A stretch of 64,000 nucleotides of DNA from Rhytidiadelphus loreus (lineage: Eukaryota > Streptophyta > Bryopsida > Hypnales > Hylocomiaceae): contig OX344761.1 of NCBI GenBank assembly GCA_947034895.1, forward strand, positions 74,213,839-74,277,838, given 5' to 3'. Made by a program: the position numbers and the translations under genes. Position 1 is the first letter of the stretch; each line of letters opens with the position of its first letter. Of this stretch, positions 1 to 12,092 are shown piece after piece. The notes under the pieces are model-generated. The model was not told the origin of the DNA and made no database searches. It saw only the letters and a program-made list of their open reading frames with translations.

Positions 1-91
1 TTCTACTGATTGTATTTCTTGAGTTCACTTCAACAGACTCCTGGTCCAACGAAGTCTAGCCATTTTACTGAAACTCAGAACCTCTGCTTAC

Positions 92-867
92 CTCATCATG
101 CTTGTTCGCGCTTTCAGTGCAGCTCTCTCTTTCCGTCCCGGCCAGTGCCCCAAGCCATGCTCTCTGCGCCGATTCTTCAGGCATGACAAGTTGACACCCA
201 ACTTGGCCGCTTTGTCCTTCAGTAGCAGATGCGGATCGGACTGTAGCTCTTCAATTGTAGCTCCTCAATCGAGAGTTGAAATCTCGCAGGCCTTGATTTC
301 ACACTCGGACCACTTGAAGGCATCTCCACCCTAACCGCCTGCTCCACCTTGACCGCCTGCTCCACCTTGACGACCTGGGCTGCAGACGTCCAAATGGTGG
401 CGGAGACAGGGATTTGTAGCGGAAGCTTCTCCCCGAGTCCCGAGCTGCAGTTCGGCTCGGCTTTGACGTGAACTTGTAGGCGTTGGAGGCCCTACAAAAC
501 ACAAGCAGAATTGAAGGTTTGTTAGAAATTAAGAGATTGCAATACTAGTCTTCATTAATTAATACTGGCATGCATGGCATCGTTCAATTCGGAAGTAACA
601 ACCGATCGAGTGTTTGTACTTCAAGCTAAGCACAGTTTTATCAAGCAAGTAACGAATGAGGAAATGGCATGGTACATGTAGCTAAGCTAGCAAGCAACTT
701 GTATATGCAATTGACGACAGGGAGGGAGGGACTATTGAGTTTCCGACCGAAACTTGGTTGTCGTTCCCAGTCGCGGTGCCTTGCTGGCCTTCCGCTCTAG
801 GCAAAGTACCGGCATGCGCCGAATCGCTAGGCCGCGGAACTCTCATGGCTACCTTGGGTCTTGCCAT
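92..867 (-). pseudogene. RWP-RK domain transcription factor gene copy 1, frameshifted
   Basis: RWP-RK proteins (NLP and RKD types) are plant DNA-binding transcription factors. Seen: an exon at 491-92 is bounded by an acceptor TTTTGTAG|GG and a donor ATGAG|GTAAGC. It encodes AAKLGVNLSCLKNRRREHG followed by GHWPGRK, which matches the family's helix and RWPxRK signature with R changed to H. The upstream half of the exon reads openly in another frame (from GLQRLQV to SIEELQ). The two frames are broken apart by a 14-bp tandem duplication (ATTGAGGAGCTACA / ATTGAAGAGCTACA, about 252-279), absent from the second copy near 51.3 kb. A possible first exon starts at the ATG at 867 (MARPKVAMRV...), but I could not fix its donor. 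The gene continues left of the window. Inference: a recently broken gene, or a gene that splices around the duplication. The domain call is good; functional status is uncertain. Confidence 0.62.
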
Positions 868-1065
868 CTCTGATTCTCTGCACGTATTGTATGTTTGTGT
901 CCCCGTGGCCGAATGGTGCACGAAAAACTCTAAAGAAAATGAAGCTGGGCTACACACTAAACACACAGGATGCAGAAACACAACACACAGAGAGGAGACA
1001 ATTCTCACACACCCCTGGACTCGATCTCCGTCGGGAGAGACGAAGGGGGAGAAAGAAACAGGGGC

Positions 1066-1390
1066 GAGGAGGCAAAGTCCCCTCCATGGCAATTGGCGTT
1101 GTGACTGTCTATTCGATTCGATGCTTTCGCTTCGTACGACTCTATTGACGCAACCGGTTAGTCACTAAGTTGCAGTAACTTCAGGTGCAATGAATTAATT
1201 AAATATCAAAGTTGTAATTTATGGGAATTGGCTTCTCTAGTCACTACAATATCAAAGTGTTTTGCGAATCTCATTGGGAGTCCAATTGAAAGGGGAGTTT
1301 AAAGGGGAGTTCAAATTCTCTTTGCAATTCATGTAGTTTTTAGACATCGTATGAAGTAACAAGTGAATTTCTAATTGTGAAACAAAGCCA
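1066..1390. repeat. Segmental duplication, intact-target copy
   Basis: This stretch lies upstream of the RWP-RK copy and is closely similar to 41,285-41,722, with shared phrases such as GGCAAAGTCCCCTCCATGGC and CAACCGGTTAGTCA. The other copy is interrupted by a 130-bp MITE; here the target reads TATGAAGTAAC with a single GAA at 1,353-1,355, so this is the empty site. It probably includes the gene's promoter side, but I saw no convincing TATA box. Confidence 0.8.
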
Positions 1391-2532
1391 GCCTATCACC
1401 AATTGAAGTAGTCAGATAAAATCTATTTGACTTCATGAAGAAGACTGAGGTGCATTCTTCTTTCAATTCTACGGGTTCCTTCAAATTCTTTTATAATAAT
1501 TAGAACGCCGCCTTCAATCTCGGATGTCCTCGCGAGGTTGAAATACTGAAAATAGACGAGCATGTGATGACCAAGTAGTGTCCATTCTTATCAATTCCTT
1601 GTCGCTTTCAAGTTACATCAGACACTTCAAACTATCAAATTAGAAGTTCTCATCTGCAACAATGTTCCAAATGTTTGAGACCTCACAGTCAATTGATCAA
1701 AACTACCGACTAATTATTGACCTTTCACATCATGCTATCCAAATTATGTGATTGACCTTTTGTAGGAGACACAAGGTCAAGGAGTCAAAGTTATCTAATG
1801 ATCATCAACTTTTCAAAGCAACACATCAAACACAAGATCACAGAGTTAGAACTATCAAATCATTCTCCACGTCTTAGATCATTTTTTCAAATGAATACAT
1901 CAAACTCATTATTTTACATAATCCTATAGAATTTAGGCTAGGAATTTCAAAAATTCCTTTGTATACAAACAAAGAATCACATTCCATCACAAGAACTTAG
2001 TAAAGAAGTGACCAAACTCCATAGTATGGAGAATTTCACGTTTTTAATATTGTTGCAAAAGCAAATAGTGGTAGTCAAAAGGTATTATTTTGTTGCATGT
2101 GTCATTCAAGAACTCTATAGGTTCCAATTGGTGATATGTAATTTTCAAGATAGTGGTTAGAATTTTAGATGGTCACAGCCTTGTTGATTCTAGGAATTTG
2201 GGCTCAGTAATTACCTTCCACTTGGCTTTCTTTTTTAATCTCTCTTATACCTTCCTATTATAATTTAATGTCTCTATTTAATATAATGAATGTATAAGAT
2301 ATATATGCTTCAAAGTAAATTTAAACTCCTTGAGGATGATTGTGCGAGTGATTGTGAGATCATCACATCCTTGTAATTTTGTATTTTTATATTTTTTTCA
2401 AAAAAATTTAATTCAAGAAAAGCATTGGGACTCTATATTTTGCTACTATGGTCATATAATTCCATTAACTTATTCTTCCATTGACATTTAATAAAGTCTG
2501 GACCAAGGCATAAAAGAAAAAAATAGAAACAA
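1391..2532. other. AT-rich intergenic DNA, nothing recognised
   Basis: No reading frame, RNA gene or clear repeat boundary was found between the duplicated block and the hAT-like element. The text is AT-rich with short poly-A/T runs. Confidence 0.5.
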
Positions 2533-2725
2533 CTCCTTTGCAGGGTTGTCTTGTCTGACAGAATTTCGGATTTTTGTGTTTAATAGACGTCGCATGTCGC
2601 ATGTCGAATTGTCGAATTGTCGAGTATGGGCGGTTTTTGTTGTCGTGTACGGATTTCAAATTTCAAATTTTTTTACCCCTAGGTAAAACGAACTGTCCTA
2701 CGTGGCTGTGACGTGGCGTGCTTCA

Positions 2726-3045
2726 TGAGGGGCGACCACGGGTAGGGGGCGACTGCGGGTCCACAATCTAGGGCGACTGCGGGTCTAGGGGCAACCGCGG
2801 GTAGGGGGCGACTGCGGGTCCAAAATCTAGGGCGACTGCGGATCTAGGGGCGACCTCTGGTCCCTTTAAGGGCGACCGTGGGTCTAAGGGCGACCTCTGG
2901 TCCTTAGGGGCGATTTCTGGTCCCTAGGGGCGACCTCCGGTCCCTAGGGGCGACTTCTGGTCCCTAGAGGCGACTTCTGATCCCTAGGGGCGACCTCTGG
3001 TCCCTAGGGGCGACCTCTGGTCTCTAGGGGCGACCTCTTTGTTGC
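2726..3045 (+). repeat. GGCGACC minisatellite, left arm of hAT-like element
   Basis: About 320 bp of short tandem units built on TAGGGGCGACCTCTGGTCCC (around 20 bp, degenerate). It is strikingly GC-rich against AT-rich surroundings. An inverted counterpart lies at 8,735-8,835. Confidence 0.85.
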
Positions 3046-3049
3046 AATT

Positions 3050-3930
3050 GTCCAAAAAAACTTTCAAAACTACTATTTCTAGTACAAAAAGAAAAAAAAA
3101 TTAATGGTATTTTTGAATATGTAATCGTAGGATCTTAAAGTAGAATAGTATGACAATGGGTGGAAAAAATTTCAAACACTTTCACCACATAGATTGTAAG
3201 GTAAATGCGTTCAAAGTGAAGAAATCACATTTGTGACATAGTGACAAGCTACTTTGAATCTTCTTAACTTAAAAAAGTTTACATTATAGTCTTGAATTAA
3301 AAAAAATTCATCATTCAAAATTGATTTGAAAATATAAAAAATTTAAAATTTAAAAATAATGTGATTTCATTCTTTAAAAAATTATTAAGTAGAAGAAAGT
3401 ACATCATAGAGAGAAAAAACTTTATCATTAATATTTAATAGCTTTAAAATGGAATTAAAACACACTAATCCCAATGGTGAGATTGTTCTATGAATCAAAG
3501 TTAATTTTTTGAACTTATTTGTTTAATTGTTTTGAAAAAGTTTGAAACTTGAGTGGCCCAAAAGAATCCTATGCTTAATTTTTTTTAATATGATACTATG
3601 ATTGCTCACAAAAAAAGATGCTCTATAACTTTCATACCATCAATCCCCAAAAAATGAACCAAAGCTTTTGAAGTACAAAAAAATTCCAATCTATGAGAAC
3701 AAAAAAACTTTAATTTTTAATTCAAATTTTGTGAATTTTTTTTGTTCACCTAATTTATATTTAGGCTTATTGTGGTATAACTCTTGCTCTTTGGCACCAA
3801 TTAAAAATACAAATTACAATCCCATAAAACTAACAAGTTTATCTACATCATGAAAAAGTATCAAAAGCTTCATAAAAAATTGACCTTATATGAAGTTGCC
3901 CAAAATCCATTTTCCAAGCTACAAAGACAA
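3050..3930 (+). repeat. Dispersed module copy inside hAT-like element
   Basis: It resembles 58,390-58,500 at the start (ATCTTAAAGTAG-type text) and the CATAACTTTCA / AATGAA..AAAGCTTT block at 3,625-3,670. It is one of several copies of the same module in this window. The copy is divergent, so the borders are approximate. Confidence 0.45.
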
Positions 3931-5317
3931 TTGAGACTTTAGAGCTTAACATCCTAACAATGTATTCTCTACAAGAGAAAAGGTTGTTTTAAGTACAACC
4001 TAGTAGTACAGTCCTACAATCTTATGATCTTTAGGGAGATTTTTAGTAAATTTTTATTGAAAACAAATGTATTTCTAATAAATATTTACTATAATTTGCT
4101 AAAAGGTCATAAATTATAGAACTATATTGCTAAGACCATACCTAAAACATTCCTTTCTCTTCTAGTGATTATTCATGAGGTGGATTTTAAAATACAAAAT
4201 AATGCACGAAGATTTGTATAAAAAACTTTCCCATTTGAATTCTTCTTTTTTCCAAGTATTCTTGTACTCATGAATTATTTACCACCATCAATCCATCATC
4301 CCTAACTTAAAAATTAGATGGAAGGGATTTAAAGAAAAATTTCCCTTTTTGATTTAATTTATGCATATTTCAACGAATTATCCTACTAAAGGACCTATAA
4401 TTTATGAAGTGTATTTCAAAATACAAAATAATGCATGAAGATATTTACAATACCTTCCCCATTTAATTTTTTTGATTCTCCAGGCATCTTTATACTCATG
4501 AATTATTACCACCTTCATCTCTAACTTAAAAAAATAGTGAGGAAGGGATTTAAATGAAAACTTCTCCTTTTCATTTAATTTATGCAAATCTCAAAGATTT
4601 ACCCTATGGGTCTATAATTTATCCAGTGTATTTCAAAATACAAAATAATGCATAAAGATATTTGCAATACCTTCCCCATTTAATTTTCTTGATTCACCAA
4701 GCATCTTTGTACTTATGAATTACTTACTATCTTCACCTCTAACCTAAAACTAGAGGAAAGAGATTTAAATAAAAACTTTCCCTATGGATTTAAGCAAATC
4801 TCAAAGAGTCATTCTACAAGTGTATAATTTATCAAATGAATTTCAAAATACAAAAAAATAGATGGATAGATATGTATGATCTTTCTTATTTTATTTTATT
4901 TCATATCATGTAATCACAATCGAATAAATGATAATGAACTATTGATATATATTTTAAAAAATTGCATGTTTGCAAAAATTGAGTATTCAATGGAAGATGA
5001 CATCTTGTCATAAAATTAATATACTAGAGCGAATTAAAAGATCAAACAAAATATTGTCAAATTCAAGTTGTACTATAGAGAATCCAAAGCAACTAGATTT
5101 TTAGAAGAGCTTTCATTTCTAATAAATGAGATTAGGTGTTTAAGCTACAAAATCTGATTTCATCAAGGTCCATTTATTTGGCTCACCTAACAAAGAGGGT
5201 CCACTAATACACCTAGCAAACTAAAACAAAAGTAATTGACTCCAATGAAGCTCTCAATTTCTACCTTCAACACCCACAAAAGCAATCGAACGCGTTCTTC
5301 AAGTGACTTTGAGTCTT
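3931..5317. other. AT-rich interior of the hAT-like element
   Basis: No gene seen. A roughly 220-bp passage is repeated three to four times in degenerate tandem form between 4,170 and 4,870. Each unit ends with ATTTCAAAATACAAAATAAT (4,185, 4,413, 4,630, 4,840), so this is an old tandem repeat with a period of about 210-230 bp. Confidence 0.6.
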
Positions 5318-6110
5318 CAGCGACCTCTCTTGGAGGAGAACGCGGGTCAGGGCGACCTCGGGTAGGAGGCGACTGCGGGTGGAGGTGGGAAGAATTGGCC
5401 TCCCTCTGCCCAAAAATTGGCAAATTTCGGCCTTTAAAGGGCTTCTAGGGGCGACTTCGGGTCAGGGCGACCTCTTTGGGAGGAGAACGTGGGTGAGGGC
5501 GACCTCGGGTAGGGCGACCTCGGGTAGGGGCGACCGCGGGTGGAGGCGGGAAGAATTGGCCTTCCAAAGGCCCCAAATTGGCAAATTTGGGCCTTTGGGG
5601 GGCTTCTAGGGGCGACTTCGGGTCAAGGCGACCTCTTTGGGAGAAGAACGCGGGTGAGGGCGACCTCGGGTAGGGCGACCTCGGGTAGGGGGCGACTGCG
5701 GGTGGAGGCGGGAAGAATTGGCCTCCCAAAGGCCCAAAATTGGCAAATTTGGGCCTTTGGGGGGCTTCTAAGGGCGACTTCTTTGGGAGGAGAACGTGGG
5801 TGAGGGCGACCTCAGGTAGGGGGCGACCGCAGGTGGAGGCGGGAAGAATTGGCCTCCCAAAGGCCCAAAATTGGCAAATTTGGGCCTTTGGGAGGCTTCT
5901 AGGGGCGTTTCGGGTCAAGGCGACCTCTTTGGGAGGTGAACGCGGGTGAGGGCGACCTCGGATAGGGGGCGACCACGGGTGGAGGCGGGAAGAATTGGCC
6001 TCCCAAAGGCCCAAAATTGGCAAATTTGGGCCTTTGGAGGGCTTCTAGGGGCGACTTCGGGTCTTGGGCGACTTCTTTATTAGAAAAGAACACGGGTGAA
6101 TGGGACCTCT
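5318..6110 (+). repeat. GC-rich tandem repeat, 131-162-bp units
   Basis: Five main units start their AGAATTGGCC word at 5,391, 5,552, 5,714, 5,845 and 5,991 (spacings 161, 162, 131 and 146). Each unit combines a GGCGACCTCGGGT sub-array with a block containing TTGGCAAATTTGGGCCTTTG. The unit-length changes come from gains and losses of the short GGCGACC sub-repeat. Open frames on both strands here are by-products of the repeat, not genes. Confidence 0.92.
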
Positions 6111-7339
6111 TTTATTGTGCAACTGTGGATGGAGGTGGGAGCCATTGCTTTAAGGATGTCCTTTTTTTACAATTTCCTGCATAAATAAGAGATTTTAAAC
6201 ATCTTTCTTCTTTTTCTTTTTGATTTTGAAAGTTTCTTAATAATATTTTTTTTCTTAGACCCTTGATATTTCATATCAATTTCAAAATATATATTTTTTA
6301 AATTAGTAAAAATCATTTATTGTTTATTTCCCCTCGATTTCTTTCATTACATTGGAGTTGTTAATACATATATGCCCTAATTTTTAGGAACTCCATTGGG
6401 AATGTTTATAGAATTTCTTCTTGATTCCTAGGGTCTTTATAAGGTGGGGTCTTTTTAAATTTTCCTTGTTTTTTTAAATTTTCCCTAATTTTAATGCAAA
6501 AATTGTTATTATGATTTGCAAGTTCTTTCTTGTAATTGTGCATTGCAAATAATCAATTTGGTTGTTCAATTGAAACGTTTGATGTCATTCAAGAATGAGT
6601 GATTATCACTAAAAGGACATATTGGCTAACTATATGGATTACTGTTAAGTGCCTTGCTATCATTTTTTAGTCTCCTAAGATTCATTACAGATATTAACCT
6701 ATTAAGGAAAAGAAGTTGGAGGATATAAAGAATTGTTGGCGGGTGGCTCTAACGTATGTATATGGGCTGCAACATTCAGAGAGGACCACAGAGATCATGC
6801 AAGAAAATCATAAATATACGATGAAATCCATCTTGTATTCTATTAGAAAAATTGGCCACTTAATGAATATGAATGATATGAAAAACTACGACAATGAAGT
6901 ATTTGAAAATACATTGATAGTGAGATACTTTGTAAGGAAGTTAGGTGACCTTATTGAGCCTAATCTAAAGAAGCAATTAATATGTGGATAGGTGGCAAAC
7001 TTGCTCATTGATAAACCATGGTTGATGATGCCCCTTAAAGTTGTTTTCCACACTAATATTTTTGTAATAGGACATGATATTACCAGATTAGTATAAATAG
7101 AAACGTAGGTCACATTGCATGCATTTAAATTTTGAAGAGCAATGTAAATATATTAACGACTTTTATATAATGTGACATTTAAAAAAATGAATTGAATATT
7201 CTAAATGCAAAGTGCAAAAGTTATTGTATAGAATTTCAAATTTCAATTCTCTTGTGCAAATATTTTGTAATTTTTGTCAAACAATTAATTATAGTGTATT
7301 TGCTTCTAAACTATTGTGTGAGAAATTTTACAAAAATGA
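6111..7339. other. AT-rich interior of the hAT-like element
   Basis: No supported gene. One 91-codon frame at 6,716-6,991 has no ATG at its start and no recognised motif; I do not call it. Confidence 0.5.
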
Positions 7340-8400
7340 AGTTGAATTTTAACCCATAGAAGACCAAGAGTTCTTAAGGAATTCTCATCTCGGTTCACAT
7401 AATGCTTAGAGTCTCAATTCTCATCGTGATTTTTTTGAAACTTTTTTTGAAGATAGAAGAATATATCATCTTTGTAGGAATAAAGCATTTTTTCAATTAG
7501 TGTCTGAAAGAAAAAGTTATGCCACCCTAAAGCCAAAAATGGAGGTCAGTGGACACCTCAAATATTATATTTTTGTCTACATGTGAAGCTTTGATTCATT
7601 GTAATTGGACTAGTAATGCAAAAGTTATGGACAATCTTGTTTTTTGGACAAACTTAGCATTTTCTTGAAAACAAAACTTGGAGGGTTCATTTTTTAATGC
7701 AATTTTCACAATTTTTCTAAAAATTTATTTGACAAGGTTAAATTTGCTCACTAGAACAATCTCATCATTGGAATTATTGCATTTCAATTCCATCTTAGAG
7801 CTCTTAACAATTTATTTTTTTTGTTCAATCTTGGACCTACTTCTACTTTAAAATTTCTTAACCCCTAAAGGACCAAGGCCTTTTTCTTGCCAAAAAACAT
7901 TCAAAATTGCCATTTCTATTGCAAAGAGTAAAAAATTTGGAAATTGTTTCTTTTGCACATCTAATCGTCTAACTATAGGATCTTATACATAATTAGTATA
8001 AAAATGTGTGGAATAAATTTCAGAAATGAGTCTTGCAAGTTATTTTTTGAAGAAGATTCTTAGATTGCTAGAAAAACAAGATTGTCTATAACTTTCACAC
8101 CACTTATCCAAATGAAATGAATCAAAGCTTTCCGTTGAGAAAAAAAATATAATATATGAGGAAAAAAAATTAAAATTTTTGAATTTTTTTTTGTTGCCTT
8201 TGTTTTGAACTTATTTGGGCACAACTTTTGTTCCTAGGCACCACTTGAGAAAACATTATATTTCCACAAAGATAATTAGTTTTTCTATCTTTAAAAAAAG
8301 TTTCAAAAAATTATGACAAAAAATGAGACTGTAGGTACGTGCCCAAAATCCAATTTGTCAACCAAAGGGACGATGGTCCTTTAGGGGTTAAAGAATGCAA
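7340..8400. repeat. Dispersed module copies with CCTAAAGG-type borders
   Basis: A unit runs from AACCCCTAAAGGACCAAG (about 7,860) to GGTCCTTTAGGGGTTAAAG (about 8,390), an inverted pair of borders. Its contents match 58,094-58,300 and 60,471-60,834. The preceding 7,500-7,700 text (AAGCTTTGATTCATT, CAATCTTGTTTTTTGG) matches 17,620-17,720. Confidence 0.65.
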
Positions 8401-8734
8401 ATCAAGTGCTTTTATTACTGAATATTTTTCCCTAGACTTTCAACTTATTTATTCAACGTATGTGTCTTTTAATTCAAAGTATGTAGTGCAAAAAAATTCC
8501 ACAAATGACAGTCAAAGTCAACTGAAATTGCAGGTCACAGTTCAGAATTTTTTTTTCCAACTTTGATTGTTAATATCTTCCAATCTATACGGTCAAACTT
8601 CATGAAATTTTTACCACGTGATCTTAGACAAGTGAAGTACAAGATCTTACGGTTAGATTCTTAAAAAAAAATCTATTTTTTTGGATGAATGCAGCAAAAG
8701 TGGTAGTTTTGAATTGTAGTACAGAATTTGCCCC

Positions 8735-8835
8735 TACTTGCACTTGCCCCTACCCGTAGTCTCCCCTACCCGTAGTCTCCCCTACCCGCGGTCGCCCTCT
8801 ACCCGTAGTCGCCCCCACCCAAAGTCGCCCTAAAT
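8735..8835 (-). repeat. GGCGACC minisatellite, right arm of hAT-like element
   Basis: Reverse-complement counterpart of the left array: CCCCTACCCGTAGTCTC-type units repeated about six times. It supports long, degenerate terminal inverted repeats for the element. Confidence 0.8.
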
Positions 8836-9012
8836 TTGTAACGTGGCTGCCACATGGCAACCAAGTAAGCCTAGGTAAATGGGGGGTAAATTCTGAAAAA
8901 GTCAAAGGGTAAAGTTGACTCTATTAGACAGACGGGACCCTCTACTAGACGTCTTCGACGTCAAGTTTGTCGAGTTTGTCGAGTTGTCTGGGTAGACAAC
9001 CCTGCTCCTTTG

Positions 9013-9667
9013 CAACTTTCACAAAAATCCCTTTTGATTAAAAAAAAATAACAAATACTTGTATAATTCAGCAAAAAATCTAAAATCAATGAACTTAAAA
9101 AAAAGAAATAACCATCAAACTCATGTGATCATAATTTTGACTTTTTTTCCTTCAAATTCCATTAATAAAATTATAGAAATCTATAGAAGTTATAGAATTT
9201 TCACTAATTGACTTTTAAATTTTATGGTATAAAATCTATTTCAAATGATTGTGCCTAGGTTAAATCAAATCAAATCATAAGAAAATCCTAGGAATATGTA
9301 ATATCCAAAATATTTTGGCACCTATAGAAGCAAATTTATGTATATTGAATACTCTATTAAAATATACTAATAGGAACATCCAATTTTAACTCATTAATGA
9401 TTATCCATTACATTTCCAAAAGTCTACTAAACTACCATCCATATCAAGTCCTATTATTTATTGTGCTTGTAGCTAGCCTCCCACAATCTTTCAACCCTTT
9501 TAGGAATTTTATTACTTCTATTACTACATACATACACTATACATTGAAATTGTATATTCATAATACAAAATATGTCTACAATTTCTATGATATTTTCATA
9601 TATGATGAACATCCCATTTCATGCCAAAATAAGTCTATTCTTAGATTGATTACAAAGGTAGAATATC
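9013..9667. other. AT-rich DNA right of the hAT-like element
   Basis: No gene, RNA or repeat border recognised. A 109-codon frame at 9,397-9,726 is low-complexity and runs into the next repeat, so it is not called. Confidence 0.4.
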
Positions 9668-10610
9668 CCCTGAAGGAGCAAACACCGTTTTTTTGCAACA
9701 TAGCGATTTTGAGCCGCTCACTATGAATAAAATACTTCATTTTATTTTATTTGAAATTTTCACATAACATGTGCCTAACAAATACCTAGCTTTAAATTCC
9801 AAAAAAAATTATAACTTTTGGCTACTGAGTTAAAAAGTTATTGTATGATTTGTAAATTGCATTGATCTTTGGGCATCCTAGCAAAATTCCTCAAAAATTA
9901 CTATTTTTTTAATAAATTTTTTTAATTGATTTTCTAGATTTATATATAGGTGGAAAGGTTTGAATCATTCCATTTTGATTAATGAGATGAAAGTTATGAG
10001 GAGTTTTAATTTGAAAGTTATGAGGTAGTTATGGAATTTCTACTCTAAAAGAAACTTTGAAGTCATTTATTCAATTTAATTTTCAATATTTTGAAATAAA
10101 ATAAAAACATTGAAAGTAGATTGTTTATTACAACATTACAACTATTGGAATTGGCATTCTTCAATTTCATAATTAAATTCTTGACAATTTAGTATTTTGG
10201 ATAATTTTCTACTTCTTCTACTTACTATCTTTTTTCTATATGTTGTACAATTCCAAATGATATGAAATTTCTCAAGCATGTAGACAAATTTCCTTGAAGA
10301 ATGAATCCAAAGAATAACCACCATTTGGGACATTTTTTCATACAAATGTGACTTTAGGAAGTGCAATTGCCTAATTCTTTGCATGTCCAAAAAGAAGATT
10401 TTTTTCCACTTCAAACGCTAACATCTTGCAATCCATAATGTGAATTTCTTTAAAAATTTGTCCACATCTTTTCAAACCATCGCACTTTAAAATCCTTTGA
10501 CTATGTGTATCTAAATTTTTTTTCTAAAATTTGGTGCTTGTACTAGACTACTAGAAATGGCAATTTTGGACCATGTTTGGTGAAAATATAATCAAATCTT
10601 TAGGGAATAT
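9668..10610 (+). repeat. Dispersed module, single-arm copy
   Basis: It begins with a CCTGAAGGAGCAAACACC border and ends near AATCTTTAGGGAAT. It is similar along its length to the right arm of the foldback at 59,588-60,470 (GCAACATAGCGATTTTGAGC, CTTGACAATTTAGT, CATACAAATGTGACTTTA) and, in reverse, to the left arm at 58,305-59,236. Confidence 0.75.
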
Positions 10611-12092
10611 TCAATGATGGCAAAGAGAATATCCAATGGTTGTAGGACAAGAAAAGTGACTTATTTTGTGAAGACTATGGTTATTGTATGAAGCAAGTAT
10701 GAATCTTCTATACCATTTATTGTCAATGTGTTTTTGTTATAATGTTTGGTTGTCTAATTTTTATAGTTGAATTTTAATCTTTCTTTCTTAATATGCAAAG
10801 AAAAAATATGAGCTTGCATGTCGTTTATAGGATTCCATGGGATATTCTGTAAAAATTCTCAAAACCTTCAAACTTACATATTGAGGTCTTCTTTATGATA
10901 GTCAACCATTTAAATCAACAATGAAAAATTTCAAGAAATTACTCAAGTTGTGGTAAAATCTCACTTAAAATTAGGAAAACTTGTTGAATGCTAATTATGC
11001 ACTTAAAAAAATTTCAAGGTGTTCTAACATAAAAAAATACCCAAATCTATTGAAAGATTATCTAATTCCAACCAATTTTGGGATTATTCATGGAATTCAC
11101 TAGTGTTCCAAGAGCTTGCAAAACCGGAATGAGACCAAAAGCAAGGTCTTTTTTTACTCCCTTGCACATTTCAAAGAGCCTAGGCTAGTTCATTTCTTTA
11201 GGAAAAGGTTAAAGTCCAATAGTTGAATTTTAACTTCATTTCTATTTAAACTAGGTACAACTTTTTGCCACTTTTGCAATGGAAGAGAAGGAGGAGATAT
11301 TATTGGAGTGAAAATCCAATAGCACAATTCATTAGTGATTTGGATTATTTCTCCAAAAGTTAGAGATTTGAACCATTATAGAAATATCTTAAGTGATCTA
11401 AGATAACCACTAGGTAAGAGAGAGAAGAGGGGGGTCCTTGGAAAATGTATTTAAAAGTGCTATTTTCCCTTTGAAACCGCCCCTTGGAAAATGTATTTAA
11501 GGGTGTTTTTGCACACTTTTTTGGTAGAAAATCTCTTGAAAATTACCTTAGAATTTGGTGTGGTTGTATTGTACTAACCAAAGTTTATCTTTATGTGGAG
11601 TTAAGTGATCGAACTAACATGTGTTGTTGTTTATGAGAGTTAGAAGGTTGTAGTCACAATCTAATAACTTTCTCTTGTCAAAATTGACCTAGTATTTTCT
11701 CTTGAATGTTCCCAAAATAAGGTGGAGCTTTGATCTTTGCATGAGGCAAAATCCTTAGTTTGTGATGAATTTCAAAAATACAACGGAGCTTTGACTTGTT
11801 AGGCCTGCCTTTGGTTTACTATTTATGTATTAGGAAGAACTTGATGCCCAATTATTTCCTCTTTTAGTCCTCCAATAACCAAAGACAAAACCCCAATTGG
11901 TAAAATAGACCTCCAATTATGAATTAGATGTCTCAAGGCTCTCAATTTGGGAATTGTTACCCTCTAATTTGTAAATTAGAATCCATAATCTTGTGAATCT
12001 TCAATCAAACCCTTTAGTTTATAAATTGGAACCTACAGTCTTTTCAAACCCCTTAGTCCCCCAATACCCATCAAGAATCGGCAAGGAGTTGG
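10611..12092. other. AT-rich DNA, nothing recognised
   Basis: No coding potential was found. A CCTTGGAAAATGTATTTAA phrase occurs twice (about 11,436 and 11,482). Confidence 0.4.

Larger units (their letters stand above)
2541..9004. mobile_element. hAT-like DNA transposon, non-autonomous, 6.46 kb
   Basis: The ends are inverted copies of CAGGGTTGTC (2,541-2,550 and 8,995-9,004). They are flanked by a perfect 8-bp duplication CTCCTTTG (2,533-2,540 and 9,005-9,012). An 8-bp target duplication and a CAGGG-type terminus are hallmarks of the hAT superfamily. Subterminal TGTCGA words are repeated at both ends (2,590-2,625 and 8,960-8,985). Imperfect inverted similarity continues inward for several hundred bases (CCTAGGTAAA and ACGTGGC blocks, then GGCGACC arrays). 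No transposase-like frame (BED finger or hATC dimerisation region) was recognised, so it is probably mobilised in trans or dead. The interior is filled with minisatellites and the dispersed module described separately. Confidence 0.8.

Noticed and set aside
682..1168. 136-codon frames on both strands
   Set aside because: They overlap each other. The minus one may include the RWP-RK first exon, but the full frame has no recognisable content.
2726..3045. CRISPR-like array of short regular repeats
   Set aside because: Units are contiguous and degenerate with no unique spacers, and the DNA is eukaryotic.
5445..6023. 192-codon open frame on the minus strand
   Set aside because: It lies entirely in the GC-rich tandem repeat; its regularity follows from the DNA repeat, and frames are open on both strands.
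6716..6991. 91-codon frame as a transposase remnant
   Set aside because: It starts without ATG, has no hAT motif and no flanking coding continuity.
2541..9004. Mutator-like element with a 9-10-bp duplication
   Set aside because: The extra matching CA after CTCCTTTG belongs to the CAGGG terminus on the left and is coincidental on the right. Eight bases plus CAGGG fits hAT better.
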